DNA from: Aspidapion aeneum | Taxonomy: Eukaryota; Arthropoda; Insecta; Coleoptera; Brentidae | Assembly (NCBI GenBank): GCA_963576565.1 | Contig: OY755046.1 | Coordinates: forward strand, 55,965,471-56,029,470 | Length of the DNA stretch: 64,000 bases | Direction: 5' to 3' | In this document: positions 46,867 to 58,373 of the stretch, in pieces | Layout of the letters: each line of letters opens with the position of its first letter | Position numbering within the stretch: position 1 is the stretch's first letter | Notes under the pieces: generated by a model | Told to the model about the DNA's origin: nothing | Databases searched by the model: none | The model's input: only the letters and a program-made list of their open reading frames with translations | Made by a program: the position numbers and the translations under genes

Positions 46867-47865
46867 CCCACATAGCACAAAAATCACATCAACGTTGTAT
46901 TAACGTGAACAAAAATAACAAAGTTTTTTTTTACTTAGAAACAACCTCATAACATGTAATATTTATTTTGTTAAATCTACATGCTTAAAGATAACTTAAA
47001 AACAAGGAGAAATCAAGCTATGAAAATGTACTTTTTGCTGAAGTTTCTGGTGCTGTGTATATAACGTGTTTTTTACACTCGTTATTTTCATGTACCAAAT
47101 TCACACTTGAAAAGTCCTCCACAACATGTTCTTAAACGCCATTAGATTAAGACTTCTCAAACCTAATAACTTTCTGCGTCTTTTCTGGTTACGTCTTTTT
47201 AATAACATTTTTTAACTTAAAAGAGACGCGAAAGGAAGTTAGACAAGTTCACTAGTTTAAGACTACAACACTTCAAGACAATTTCAAAGATATCGCTCAA
47301 GGCAAGACAAAATATCTATTTATCTATCTATATACATTATGTTTTTTTTTTAAAGCTAAACAAGATTTTTTAACAGTAGACACTTTCACAGAATATTAAT
47401 GTGTCTTTATCAGGTTAATAACAGATGCGTCGTGATCGTAAAGGATCAGGGATCAGTTCCTTAACAGCTTTTTAGAGTTTAGAGGCCAAAGCACTGCCTG
47501 ATAGATTTCGTCAAAGTGAAAAATTCCGACAATAGGTGGCGCTGCTGCTAGTAAAATCTCAAAAATATTCAGTAGAAAAGCCATGCAAGTCGCGTTTTAA
47601 TATTCGTGTAGAAAAGGCGTGAATCTAATGTGATTTTAACGTAAAAATGACTTGAAACTAACGTAAAAACATTGCTGTTTTCATTGTATAATGGCGTTAT
47701 TACAACGCAGTTTTTAGCAACGTTATTTTTTATAACGTTAACGGATGACCTATAAAGCTTGTTTTCATATATGAAATAAACGTTTTTTTCTAGCAGCTTT
47801 TAAAATCAACGTTTTTTTTTCTCACGCCTTTTTTACGTCTTAAACACGTGATTGTGCTATGTGGG
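46867..47865. mobile_element. TIR element CCCACATAGCACAA, copy 1
   Basis: 999 bp with ends CCCACATAGCACAA and TTGTGCTATGTGGG (14 perfect bases). Many AACGTT and ACGTAA words inside. It interrupts the GGGGAGG element: flanks ACTG | TGGACAATCG join to the sequence seen uninterrupted at 11646-11658 (inverse GACTGTGGAC), so the target duplication is at most 2 bp. No transposase. Confidence 0.8.
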
Positions 47866-48428
47866 TGGACAATCGTTTTTCTCGCAGATACAAAGGGATT
47901 TTTGGTAACTCTCGTAATAGTTCATATTCTCCATTGAATATGACGGACAGTGTAAAGACGATAGAATTTGATATATTTTCGTATTTTGAAATTTCAGGGG
48001 TCTGATGTAATATTTTAACCAATATTTAACTGAGTAAAAAGTAAGCTGGTACAGCTTCAGGATTTATCGAAATATTTTTGTTTTCACAGAAACTTTTATT
48101 AAAAATGTTTACTGTTGAAGTAATCGAACTATATTTGCACAAAAAAATAGTTTTTGTAATGGCGGCCCACCGGGAGACTTTGTACAGTGTCTAGAGTCTC
48201 CCCATCCCAATGGTTTCTCCCCAGTGCCGAGGAGACTTCGGACACTTAAATCATGACACACACACGTATTTTGTCAGTATATGGAACAACATAAAAAACA
48301 CCTGCGTGGAATATTTTTAGAGGTAAGCTGATGACACTTTTATCGAAGTATTGATTAATAAAAACTATTATATTTTACAACATATTAAATAAAAACTAGA
48401 AATCTTACAGAGTCTTCCCACCCTCCCC

Positions 48429-48778
48429 TAGCCTTTAATAAGTAGATATAAAAATTGCTTACTTTTGCGCTGCTAATTTTAAAGTTGTCCTGATTTTTAT
48501 ACTCCACCGGTACCTACGTAAACAAAAACTAAACCACAGTTTAAAAACAATGCAAAATAAGTGTGAATAAATAATTTCTATTACATAAAATCGCGTATTG
48601 TTGTAGATATAAATGAGTAGAATGCACAACTGAGTTTGCCTACTTTTAAAGATGGTATACTTTCATTTTTGTAAGAGTGCCCTACATTTGTTTAATAATG
48701 TTAGCAGTGCAAAGTGAACAGTTTAACAAATTTTTGTTCACATTATTAAAAGTTAAAAACGTCCTATTCTCAAATTAA
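48429..48778. other. Unassigned AT-rich DNA
   Basis: No gene recognised. Confidence 0.4.
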
Positions 48779-49340
48779 ATGCTACTACTATGTCGGTTTA
48801 GAACGTTTTTCTACGTTGTCCGATACCTATTCTTCACCTCCTTCGATCCTGAAAATTATCTTCTGTCAGGTATTTTTTGGCTCATTGATCTTTGGATTGA
48901 CTGTTGCCATTCGAGTTTAGGACGCCCTCTTTTTCTGTGCCTTATTGGTTGCCATTCTAGGACCTGCTTTGGTAACCTTTCGTCGTTCATCCGTTGTCTT
49001 CATGCTTCCCTCGATTTCTATTCCTTCTTTTATGATCTCATTTCTTATGTGATCTGTTCTAGATATTCTAATTGATCTTCTTATTGCATCCATTTCGACA
49101 CTTCCACACATTTTTGTTTTGTATTTTTCTGTAACGCGACAAGTCTCTATTCCAACAGCGTGCTTTTCACCATTGTTTCATATATGTTAAATTTAAAAAA
49201 AAAATTATCTCTCTGCTTCATAAAATACTGTTAAGACATCCAAAAATAATTGCTTTCACTATTCTTTTTTTCCAGTCCTTTAAAGTCTGTTTCTGTCTTA
49301 TCAAATGTGACACACAAGTATACATATTTCAACGACGCAA
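48779..49340 (-). pseudogene. LINE reverse transcriptase 3' end, copy 3
   Basis: Minus-strand frame with VEMDAIRRSIRISRTDHIRN, EIIKEGIEIEGS and RRKVTKAGPRMATNKAQKKR (frame-shifted GRP tail). Same 3' end as the copies at 28920 and 42660. More decayed. Confidence 0.75.
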
Positions 49341-50050
49341 ATGAGGCCCTCCACCTCTTTTTCCAGACTAAATATAACAAAGAATCTAAGACAGAACAAA
49401 AAATTAAAAATCGGTGCCGCGCCGCGCCAGCAAAACCGTCGCAGATTCTGTACTGTCGAATTCTATAGCAACATGTCGTCCTCTCGTTCTATATTTTGCA
49501 ATTAACAGGCAACAACACATATCGCTTTGGAATTCTGCAGTGCCCAGAATGCGACAAGCCTTGTTTTTTTGTTTTTCGTTGGCTCGTGTCTACTCGATAT
49601 GCCGCGGGGTGAAGGCATCCGTTGGTTGTCGCGACAAGTCGCATTCTTTGGCAGGGCAAAGAATTAGGTGTTGTAGCTTCGTATATTATTGAAGTAGTGT
49701 CCGGTTACCGGCGTATTGTTTATATACGGTTTTAATTTGGCTTTTATTTTAATTATTTTGCACAATGTTCCAATGTTTAAAGCATATTTTATATTCATTA
49801 GGATAGTAGATATTGTAACTATATAGATGTATCTATATAAAAAAAGTTAATAATTTCTACAGGCGTGTATTCACGCGCATTTTTTTATTTCATATAGAAC
49901 GATTCAAAGTAGGTTTAAAATTGTTGCGTTAGATTGGACAGGATGTTTTATTGTTTTTATTTATTTAATGAAGTAAAGCACAAGTACATAAAATTCTCAG
50001 AAAATTTTTAAATGATCAATTTTTAAAAAGTCAGCGCCCTCCTTTTTACT
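49341..50050. other. Unassigned; includes a less AT-rich patch
   Basis: 49400-49700 has CGCGCCGCGCC, GTCGCAGATTCTG and two GCGACAAG words and is clearly less AT-rich than its surroundings. Overlapping frames there match nothing I know. Confidence 0.35.
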
Positions 50051-50159
50051 TTCCTAGCCCGCGTAGCAACGGCTAAAGAAGGTTATATTTTTAAAACATT
50101 TTTTTGAGATAACGCCGAAACTGTGTAATTTGGGTGTATTTTGACCTATCTTAGCAATA

Positions 50160-50373
50160 CAGTAGACTCGCGCTAGTGTGAACAAAAGAAAAACAATTTG
50201 CGATACCGTCGAGACTTAGTTTGCACACGTACGTCTATTTTATAAACGTTAAACATTAAGTTGCATTTCATACATTTTTACTACCTACTTTTAAATTAAA
50301 CTGTACACATAATTTAGAGGGAATCTATAAGTTACTGCTGAAAAAGTGTGTTCACACGAGCGCGAGTCTGCTG
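50160..50373. mobile_element. pogo-like MITE, CAGTAGACTCGCGCTAGTG ends
   Basis: 214 bp between TA duplications (50158-50159, 50374-50375). Left CAGTAGACTCGCGCTAGTGT, inverted right CAGCAGACTCGCGCTCGTGT. Non-coding. Confidence 0.88.
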
Positions 50374-50658
50374 TATGTCTGTGTGTGTGTATATTACTTC
50401 TGTCCGTATATAGCTCCTAAACCACTAAACCGATTTTCATAAAATTTTCAGGTAAAATAGTGTTCGACAGTCTAACGACAGTTTTTTGACAATTAAATAA
50501 TTTTAAAAATGCTAACTTTTTAGTATCAACATGCGGTTTTCGGAACATAGTAGACTGCATTTTGCTCAATAATTTGTGTCATAACCAAAAACTTCTTAAA
50601 AGCTTTAGTTTTTGAGATATTTACAAAAAACTTAACTTAAGGCTGCTATATATCATGG

Positions 50659-51717
50659 GGCTCTGGAACGAAATAGCAATGTACAAAATAGCGACTATTA
50701 AAATAGCGGTATCGAAATAGCGACAATCAAAATAGCGATGTAATGAAAAGGCGACTATCAAAATAGCGATGTAACAAAATAGCGATGTAACAAAATAGCG
50801 ATTGTAACGAAATAACGATGTAACAAAAAAGCGATGTAACAAAATAGCGACTATCAAAATAGCGATGTAACAAAATAGCGACTATTAAAATAGCGATGTA
50901 ACAAAATAGCGACTATCAAAACAGCGATGTAACAAAATATCGACTATCAAAATAGCGATATTTCGGTTCCGTTTTGGCATATGGCTCGAAGGGTTTCTTT
51001 CTAAGAAATGTTAAAAAAAAAAAACTTTCCTGACTTCTTTCCCGGGATCCTAAAGGGTGTGAATCCGAACCGAACCGAACCGAACCGACGCAAACTGAAC
51101 CGAACCGAACCAGCATATTTAAGAAACTCTCCAGACTTCTTTTCCGGAATCCTAGAGAGTATGAATCCGAACCGAACCGAATTCGGTTCAGATCGGTTCG
51201 GTTCGGTTCGGATTCACACCGTCTAGGATCCCGGAAAAGAATCAGGAAAGTTTTTTTTTAATAAGCGCATTTCGGTTCTTTTCGGTTTGGATTGATTTGA
51301 TTCGATTCGGTTTGGTTTGATTCGGTATTTTGATACATCGCCATTTTGATACATCGCTATTTTGATTGTCGCTATTTTGATTGTCGCTATTTTGATATAT
51401 CGCTATTTTGATTGTCGCTATTTTGATACATCGCTATTTTGATATGTCGCTGTTTTGTTACAAACGCTATTTTGATACATCGCTATTTTGATTGTCGCTA
51501 TTTTGATTGTCGCTATTTTGATATATCGCTATTTTGATTGTCGCTATTTTGATTCATCGCTATTTTGATATGTCGCCGTTTTGTTACAAACGCTATTTTG
51601 ATACATCGCTATTTTGATAGTCGCTCTTTCATTACATCGCTATTTTGATAGTCGCTATTTCATTACTCGCTATTTTGAACGTCGCTATTTTGTACATCGC
51701 TATTTCGTTCCAGAGCC
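50659..51717. mobile_element. Foldback element built of AAATAGCG minisatellite arms
   Basis: 1,059 bp. Ends GGCTCTGGAACGAAATAGC and the exact inverse GCTATTTCGTTCCAGAGCC. The 9-bp duplication ATATCATGG is perfect on both sides; copy A reads TTTATCATGGCTTCAC without the insert. The outer arms are arrays of AAAATAGCGATGTAAC-type units (50675-50960, inverted at 51330-51715); the inner arms carry GGATCCTAAAGGGTGTGAAT and GAACCGAACC repeats pairing with 51180-51250. Confidence 0.9.
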
Positions 51718-52085
51718 ATATCATGGCTTCACTTGAAGTGTAATAATAGGAACTAGGAAGGTATCAGATTCGTCATGGATCCATTTCTTTTTTTTAATAG
51801 TTTCCTAGGAACTAGCAGGTTATGTACTAAAAGTATTTTTCTTTAAGACGTGACATTTTGTACGTCTTTTCGACGTCTTAAAACGTCATTTATCGGTCAG
51901 TACTAGAGACATAAATTCAACGACGGAATTTGCTAAAGTAGGGATGTGCCGAACCTATTCCAGACCTAAGTTCCTTTCAGTGTTCCAAACTGCAGGGAAT
52001 TTTATATACATATATATCCAGACATTTAAAACAAAAACGCCCTCCTGTTCAGTGTTGAAATCATTGATTGTAGGTACGTCATCGT

Positions 52086-52217
52086 CAGTGGCGTATTTAG
52101 AGGGTGGGGCAGGGGTCCGGGCCCCCCGAGGACCTTAGAATAACTACAAAAATCTTGAAATATTAGGCAGGAAAAAGGTAGCTCCCCCCTAAAAATTTTT
52201 TTCTATACACGCGACTA
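52086..52217. mobile_element. Degenerate hAT-like MITE
   Basis: Left CAGTGGCGTATTTAGAGGG, right inverted TAGTCGCGTGTATAGAAAA. TAGGTAC occurs just outside on both sides but no clean 8-bp duplication remains. Confidence 0.5.
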
Positions 52218-52304
52218 GGTACTTTATATTATTACTGACGTCTTAAAAAATCAAGTAATTTTGGAAGTCTTTTAAACGGTATAAAGAAGTAATTTATACG
52301 TATA

Positions 52305-52894
52305 CAGTGAAACCTCTCCTGCGGACACCTCTATTAAGCGGACACTCCCTTTAGGCGGATAAATTTGTTGGAACCAAGCTTTCCCTATTTCTTTACATGT
52401 AAAATTCACCCCTATAACCGGACACTCTCCTATAACCGGACACTCCAATAAACGGACGCGGACAATTTTTTTTGGTTAAAAAAATTTAAAACCTCTCTTA
52501 ACCGGACGCGAATATTTGACAACGGGACGGATCGCTGCATGACATGGGCATAAATATTATGTAGTATGTCGGCAACAACGTATTTTGCAGCCGGGGAATT
52601 ACCTCTTTCCGTTCGGCGGGACTGCTGTCTTTTATTTTTATTGTTCAGTTGGGTCGTAATAGATCTCTTTGAAATGGCGCCTAGTAAAAAAACTTCTTAG
52701 TTTAATTGAAACATGGAAGTTTTAGCGTTTCGGAGAAGGAACATCTATCAACACGAAAGATTGCTGAAAATTGAAAAACTCAAACAGCGTAAATATATAT
52801 TAAAATTTCGCAGTTCTCCCTCATACGCGGACACCTCCAATAAGCGGACAAAATCGACGATACCGTGAGTGTCCGCTTATAGGAGGTTTCACTG
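52305..52894. mobile_element. Tigger/pogo-like element, copy 2
   Basis: 590 bp between TA duplications. Left CAGTGAAACCTCTCCTGCGG and inverted right CAGTGAAACCTCCTATAAGC. Contains AAGCGGACA repeats near both ends and a scrap of the pogo DNA-binding domain at 52674-52806 (ATGGCGCCTAGTAAAAA...). Confidence 0.88.
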
Positions 52895-52985
52895 TATTTA
52901 GAGACCATATATTATATATGGCTATAATAGACCATCAACAATGACCGCTTATTGACGTTTAAAAGATGTCACCTTGGTACCTAGA

Positions 52986-53504
52986 AGGTAGGTAGGTAAT
53001 TAGAGAACAAAAATATGGGTGTACCTACCTAAATATTTACTTTTTTTAATTAAGATTGCGAAAAATCAATTTTTATTATTTTCATGGTAGTTATTATTCT
53101 TAAACACCTTACGCAAGTCTTTGTTTTTTTTATAAAACTGGAGGTCAGTATTTTAATATTTTGCTGAAAATGTCGAAATATGTGAGACAGGAAAGAAAAC
53201 AAAAAATATAGTAAAATAAATGTTACATTATTTTTATAATTAAATAATAATAAGAAGCTAATTTAATGTCCTATTGCCAAATTAAATATTATTTCAGTTC
53301 AAGAGGTTTTTTGTATAAAAAAATCTCGTTCGTCATAAAAAATGGCGCTTAGCCAATATGTTAACAATTTTGTCTGTGGCTATTTTTCTATTGTTTTTTA
53401 TTTACAATTGCTACAAGATATAAATAGAGTCAAAAAAATAAGTTTAAATTATATTAAACCACAGCACAAGTGCGCACCTAAATTTTTTATTATATAAAAT
53501 GATA
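52986..53504. other. Unassigned AT-rich DNA
   Basis: No gene recognised. Confidence 0.4.
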
Positions 53505-54320
53505 AGAAAAACACAAAAACTACTCTTGATCCCGGTTAAGCAACGAAAGATTTTTTAGTGACAAATTCGCAAAATTTTGTTTGTTTTGAAGTACCCTCAG
53601 TCAAGGTTAGGTCAATTAGCCGATATTTTGACCCAAAACAAAGTTCTTCAAAAGATTTTGTTAATCGGAGTTTATGGAAAATTCATGTAATTCACTATAA
53701 TATGGACACTATAATTTAACTTATGTAAATCAGTCGTTTTGTACCCAAAACAAAGCTCTCCAACGGATTTTGTTAAACCTAGTTTAAGAAAAATTAGTGC
53801 AATTCACTATAATATATGGGCAATATAGTTTAGCGTTATATCTAGTGGCAAAAAAATGGAATTAAATAGATTTTACCTACATACATAAAAACTTATAAAC
53901 TTGATTAAAACACCATCCTTTCGAGTTTGAAACTCGATTTATATTTACTCAATTAAAATGTCGTTTAATTTTTATTTAGATTTATATTTACCTAGTGACT
54001 GCATATGTTACCAAGATTTACAAATTATCCATACATTGGTCTACGTTTAAAACAGCAAACGTAAAAAACTATTTTCACTAATCAGGAAAACACAAAAACT
54101 ACACGCGACTAAGCCCGTTTTCGCGAACTTAACCCAAGATTAATTTTAAACAGAACAACAAGAGTTATTTTAAAAAAGACAAATCTAATGTCGATTAAAA
54201 ATTTAAACTCAGATTAACTTTAATCTCGATTAAGAAAAAATCGGTGCAATTTTTTTTCGCGTGAAAAATTCGCGAAATTTAGTCTGTTTTGAAGTACCAG
54301 CTAGGTGCAGTACTTCAAAG
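53505..54320 (+). repeat. Repeat cluster: 112-bp tandem and flanking direct repeats
   Basis: ACCCAAAACAAAG(T/C)TCT recurs at 53631 and 53743, followed by GATTTTGTTAA and CACTATAATATGG-type blocks. The outer segments AAAACACAAAAACTAC and TTTTGAAGTACC occur at 53511 and 54088, and at 53583 and 54288, as direct repeats. Confidence 0.65.
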
Positions 54321-54426
54321 CACTACTAAACGTGAACTGAAGGAAAAAGAGAGTGCGTGTACCGCAAAGTACGGTCGGTAACCGTTTACAATTGCATTGA
54401 AGTAGCGTGCGGTGGCCTTTAAAAAA

Positions 54427-54690
54427 ATGTTCTGCATTTCGTGCCAAAGAAGGAGATATTGTCCCGGTGATTTCCCGTTTCAGACATTCCTTTTACATAC
54501 ACCTAACAAATATTTTTATTTTCATTCCAAAATGTGTAGGAGATAGTGAACATATAGTTCTTGTTTTAGACACTCCCAAGAATATGTTCTGCAGATCATG
54601 CGAGAGAAGGAGGATATGGTCTCGGTGATTTCCCCTTTTGGACATTCCTTTTACAGACATCCTACAAATATGTTCAATATTATATACCAA
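54427..54690 (+). repeat. Tandem duplication, 156-bp unit, two copies
   Basis: ATGTTCTGCA starts units at 54427 and 54583; GGTGATTTCCC and GACATTCCTTTTACA follow in both. Confidence 0.85.
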
Positions 54691-55009
54691 GGGAAAAAAG
54701 TGGCACTTTTAATCCTGAGGCGAAAAGTTTCTACAGGGTGTCTCATTACATTTTTTTCCACCTTTTTAGACCATTAATAATTGATATAGGAATATACAAG
54801 AAATTGTGTTCGAATTCGCGAAATTTTTACTTTTAAATTGCATCTTGACTTTATTCCTGATGCTTACCATATTTGACAGGCGCTCAAATTTATAGTTTTT
54901 GTAAATTGGATGCTCCTTATATTATTTAATTAATAGATTAGGCTGTGAACATATTTTCCAAAAATACCCGATATGCCGTAGTTTAGAGCCATAGTTTCTG
55001 AGATTATAT

Positions 55010-55618
55010 CAGGGCTATCAAAATGGACGGGCCACGATCCTCCACTTTGTTGACGTCACATCCGGGGTTGATTTTTTTTGATGGTCATGTTACGACATAG
55101 CTGATTGTCTTTTAAATATTGAAGTTGGAAAGACGGTCCATGAATATTTGATTTTTTTAAAAATATTGCCGTTTTTGAGATTGTTTTTACTTTATTCTGG
55201 CCGAACAATTTTTTTTAAATGTATAGTAATCCCTAATTTTCCATAGCCGCTTCATTAGCTCACACAAAAATTAAGTATAAAGCAGAAGCGAATGTGACAA
55301 CCACAGATGACAAAGTCAAATACATGTCAAATATAACAGTTGGCATGTGGTACATGGCGGGTAATTTGAATTCGAAATAAGGAATGCTAAATCTTGAAGA
55401 CTTTAACCTTTTAATCATGTTGCTTCCTTACAAACCTTTGGTGAAATATCGGGATGGTGTCTGAGAATATTACACTGAAATTTTGCGGAAATCTGTAGTG
55501 CCATTTTGAAAATATCACAAAAAAACGTCTGACCTCCCACAAGACCCAATGTAAAATTCAGCCCCGGGAGAACAGCTGATTTTTTCAGGGTCGTGGCCTC
55601 TATTTTTGTGTTGGCCTT
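55010..55618 (+). mobile_element. hAT-like MITE, CAGGGCTATCAAAA family, copy 1
   Basis: 609 bp with a perfect 8-bp duplication GATTATAT (55002-55009, 55619-55626). Ends CAGGGCTATCAAAATGG and inverted AAGGCCAACACAAAAATAG, sharing GGCCACGA(T/C)CC further in. Inserted in the left arm of the foldback element. The inverted copy upstream of the P450 is at 62630-63236. Confidence 0.88.
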
Positions 55619-55991
55619 GATTATATTAGCAATTATAACAGTATCGCTCTTTTGTTAATTTCAGTATCCTTATTCCAAATTATGTTAGTCCCCATGTATC
55701 AATAGTGACAATGACACAACTTTGTTGTCGTTACCGGTTGTCATTTTGAGCATCATTTAAAAAAAAATAGTTGTCATTGTCACTGTTTATACATGGGGAC
55801 TAACATTCATACATGGGGACTAACATAGTTCGAAGTAAGGATACTGAAATTAATACAAAAGTGGTAATGTTATTTTTTTATCATTTAAAAATTTATCGCT
55901 AATATTTCAGAAACTATTTATCAAAACTGCGACATGGGGTATTTTTGGAAAGTATATTCCAAGCCTAATCTATTAATTAAATAATATAAGG

Positions 55992-56145
55992 CATGGGCGC
56001 ACCCAGGGGGGCGCCCCCCCCCCAAGCCTATGATTTTTGTATATATTTTCCACATATTTCATGAATAAACACAGAAAATATCATGAAATACGACATTATG
56101 AGGCCTCGGGCCCCCCCCCCAAGACATATTCCTGGGTGCGTTACT
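55992..56145. mobile_element. hAT-like MITE, GGGCGCACCCAGG family, copy 1
   Basis: Left CATGGGCGCACCCAGGG, inverted right AGTAACGCACCCAGGAA; duplications ATATAAGG/GTATAAGG match at 7 of 8. Interior TTTTCCACATATTTCATGAA matches the CAGTGGCGTATA family interior. Confidence 0.75.
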
Positions 56146-56511
56146 GTATAAGGAGCGTGAAATTTACAAAAACTATAAATTTGAGCGCCTGTCAAATACG
56201 GTAAGCATCAGAAATGAAGTCAAGATGCAATTTAAAAGTAAAAATTTCGCGAATTCGAACACAATGTCTTTTATATTCCTACATCAATTATTAATGGTCT
56301 AAAGGGTGGGAAAAATATAATGAGGCACCCTGTACACTTCGTTGAGGGATGAAGACACTTTTACCACGAGGTTTATATGCTATTTTTCGCACTTTTTAGT
56401 TTATTTTCCAAATTTTTGTCTATTTTTTAGGTGTTATGTCTGATCAGTCACTTTTCATTCCGATTTTTGGTTTATTTTGCGTTCGTCATTTGGAATTAAG
56501 TTGGCTAGATA

Positions 56512-57374
56512 CGAGGGTGGATCAAATATAAAAAAGCCTTTTAAAATTACTAACGGAAGAGTCATTCAAGATAAACGTGGTCGTTATAATTTTGGAGTAG
56601 GGATGTTCAGCAGCAACCGGACTGAACCGCGGTCGTTTATCTATGGCAATCGCAATGAGCAAGAAGAACAGCAGTGTTGCGCAAAGAATAATCATTAAAT
56701 TTCTTACACGCGAAAACGTGAAACCTGCTGAAATTCGACGCAGATTGCGAGCACAGTTCGAAAATAAAACTCTTTCGTACCTGTAAAAGCTTGGTGCAAA
56801 GAAGTTAACGACGGCCGTAAGCGTGTTGACAACGTGAGTCATCCACGTCGTCCGTGTACCATGATTTCTGCAGGCAAAGTTTTAGCGACCGTTTTCTGGG
56901 ACTGGAGAGGAGTTTTGTTGGTCGATTTTTTGCACGAGCGAATAACAATAAACGCGTCTTACTACTGCAACTTACTCGACCAGGTAAAGCTTGATCATCG
57001 CCAAAATAGGAGTGCATACCCCATCTAAGACGGGTTACTCCTGCATGACAACGCTTAATGAAATGCACTGGACTGTGCTGGAATACCCTCCATAGAGTCT
57101 AGATTTGTCACCTTGCGATTTTCATATGTTTGGCCCACTCAAAGATTCACTGGGAGGCGAGCAATTTCAGACCAATGAAGAGGTGGAGGCATTCATGTGC
57201 AACTGGTGAGATACCCGCGCAGATTCCTTTTATGAAAACGGGATTAAGAAACTGTCAAGCCGTTGGGAAAAGTGTATTAACATCTGTAGAAAAGTAGAAA
57301 AATTTCTGTTTTGTGTCATATTTCTAAATAACTAGTATATAAACAAAGGCTTGTTTATATTTGATCCACCCTCG
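56512..57374 (+). mobile_element. mariner element, decayed
   Basis: 863 bp between TA duplications (56510-56511, 57375-57376). Ends CGAGGGTGGATCAAATATAA and the exact inverse TTATATTTGATCCACCCTCG. The dispersed repeat at 650-742 shows the target without it. Confidence 0.95.
56642..57297 (+). pseudogene. mariner transposase, inactive
   Basis: Frames in order: QRIIIKFLTRENVKPAEIRR (N-terminal HTH), HPRRPCT, then KVLATVFWDWRG with the first catalytic D (56900-56902), LLLHDNA with the second D (57045-57047), and SLDLSPCDFHMFGPLKDSLG with the third D (57117-57119). The last two D codons are only 24 codons apart instead of the mariner 34-residue spacing, because the segment after HDNA is deleted; the segment between the HTH and the catalytic domain is shortened too. 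Several stops are present. Confidence 0.9.
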
Positions 57375-57430
57375 TATGTTATCTTTGTTTTAATTTTTAG
57401 TTTAAGCGATTTAGAACTCCGTCATAATTT

Positions 57431-58373
57431 TATTTGTATTTTTGTAAAATTACTGTTTAGAAATAAAAAAAAGAGGCTTTAAAAAAAATTTGTGAAAATT
57501 AAAAATAATCGCATCAGTGACCTTAGTATAAGACAATAAATTTAAAAAATCGCCATTTTGAAAATGTGACCCTTTCGATTATTTATATTTTTTTGAAAAA
57601 AGATGCTCTAATATTTTGCCTATTGCCTTTAAAAATTTTAGGGTGGGCCGGGGAGTATAAATGCCAAAAAGAAAAATTCTTGTGTAAGTGCGCGGAGGCC
57701 TTGGCCGTACTTATAATATATATGGGCAAGCGAGCAGTCTTATTGAGGCGCCCGGGGTGTGAATCAATGTTAATTTTATAAAATAATTTTTTATTAAAAT
57801 CAAAATTTTTAAGTGCATAAAGTGGCCGGATTGACATGGAAAGCCCCATATTTAAAAACCTCTTTTTTTCTGAAATGTTTAAATGATAAATTTTGACAGA
57901 AAAAATACCACGGCAATTTAAAAAGTCTCGGACTGTACCATAAGTGGAGTTATTCCACCTGAAGAAATAAAGTTGTAAGTGTGTAGACCTCTTTCCAGGG
58001 GTACCGACCAAAAATTTATTGCCTCGTATAAAAAATTCAATTGACGTGTTCTATTTAAAATTGCCATTCTGTATAATTAATGTATTGTTACCACCTTAGG
58101 GACATGCTACAAACTTTTATTTAGAATAGTTTAAATTTAGTTTTATAGCAAAAAATTGCCCTTAGCAACAAACCGCGTTTCCGTGTGCTAATGTTTTTTT
58201 TGGCAATCAAAAAAATTAATTATGGATAGTGCATTGCATGATTGTATTTATCTAAACTTTTTGAACTAAAATTAACTGTGCCTTTGAACCTGAAATTAAA
58301 ACAAAAAATATATTTACACTGAAATAAATTATGTTTTAATGGCAAACTACGAGGGTTTTCTGGTACAGGGTGT
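57431..58373. other. Unassigned; one block shared with the 25-kb foldback element
   Basis: 57900-58015 inverted (CCCCTGGAAAGAGGTCTAC...) resembles 25468-25540 (CCCCTGGAAAAGGGTCTACC), so a fragment of that element is here. A 142-codon minus-strand frame (57583-58011) has no recognisable motif. Confidence 0.4.

Larger units (their letters stand above)
46674..48428. mobile_element. GGGGAGGGTGGGG element, interrupted copy
   Basis: Same family as 11236-11691 in the opposite orientation, between TA dinucleotides. Shared blocks: GGGATTTTTGGTAACT-type (11613-11634 inverse), AATATTTAACTGA, AAAGTAAGCTGGTAC and AATGTTTACTGTT. It carries the 999-bp insertion described next and, at its left end, the GGTTC duplication. 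Confidence 0.75.
50051..51787 (+). repeat. Dispersed ~530-bp repeat, copy C, carrying two insertions
   Basis: Starts CCTAGCCCGCGTAGCAACGG and ends GTCATGGATCCATTTC, aligned with copies A and B. It is interrupted by a pogo-like MITE (50160-50373) and by the foldback element (50659-51717). Confidence 0.7.
51840..52985. mobile_element. CCAGGTAGCAAGG element, interrupted copy
   Basis: Right end inverted CTAGGTACCAAGGTGACAT; GACGTCTTAAAACGTCATTT words near 51870-51893 match the family at 27743-28384. It carries a hAT-like MITE and a Tigger element. The left end is not clear. Confidence 0.5.
54734..56332. mobile_element. Foldback element with two nested insertions
   Basis: 1,599 bp between TA dinucleotides. 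Ends CAGGGTGTCTCATTACATTT and inverted CAGGGTGCCTCATTATATTT. When the hAT-like inserts at 55010-55618 and 55992-56145 are left out, the arms align from the ends to the centre (TTGACAGGCGCTCAAATTTA, AGTATCCTTATTCCAAATTA/inverse GATACTGAAATT, and GTTAGTCCCCATGTAT), about 390 bp each side. No transposase. Confidence 0.88.

Noticed and set aside
46671..46880. Frame with repeated NRTEP
   Set aside because: Direct translation of the GGTTC microsatellite.
57583..58011. 142-codon minus-strand frame
   Set aside because: No recognisable domain, AT-driven composition, and it overlaps a repeat block shared with the 25-kb foldback element.
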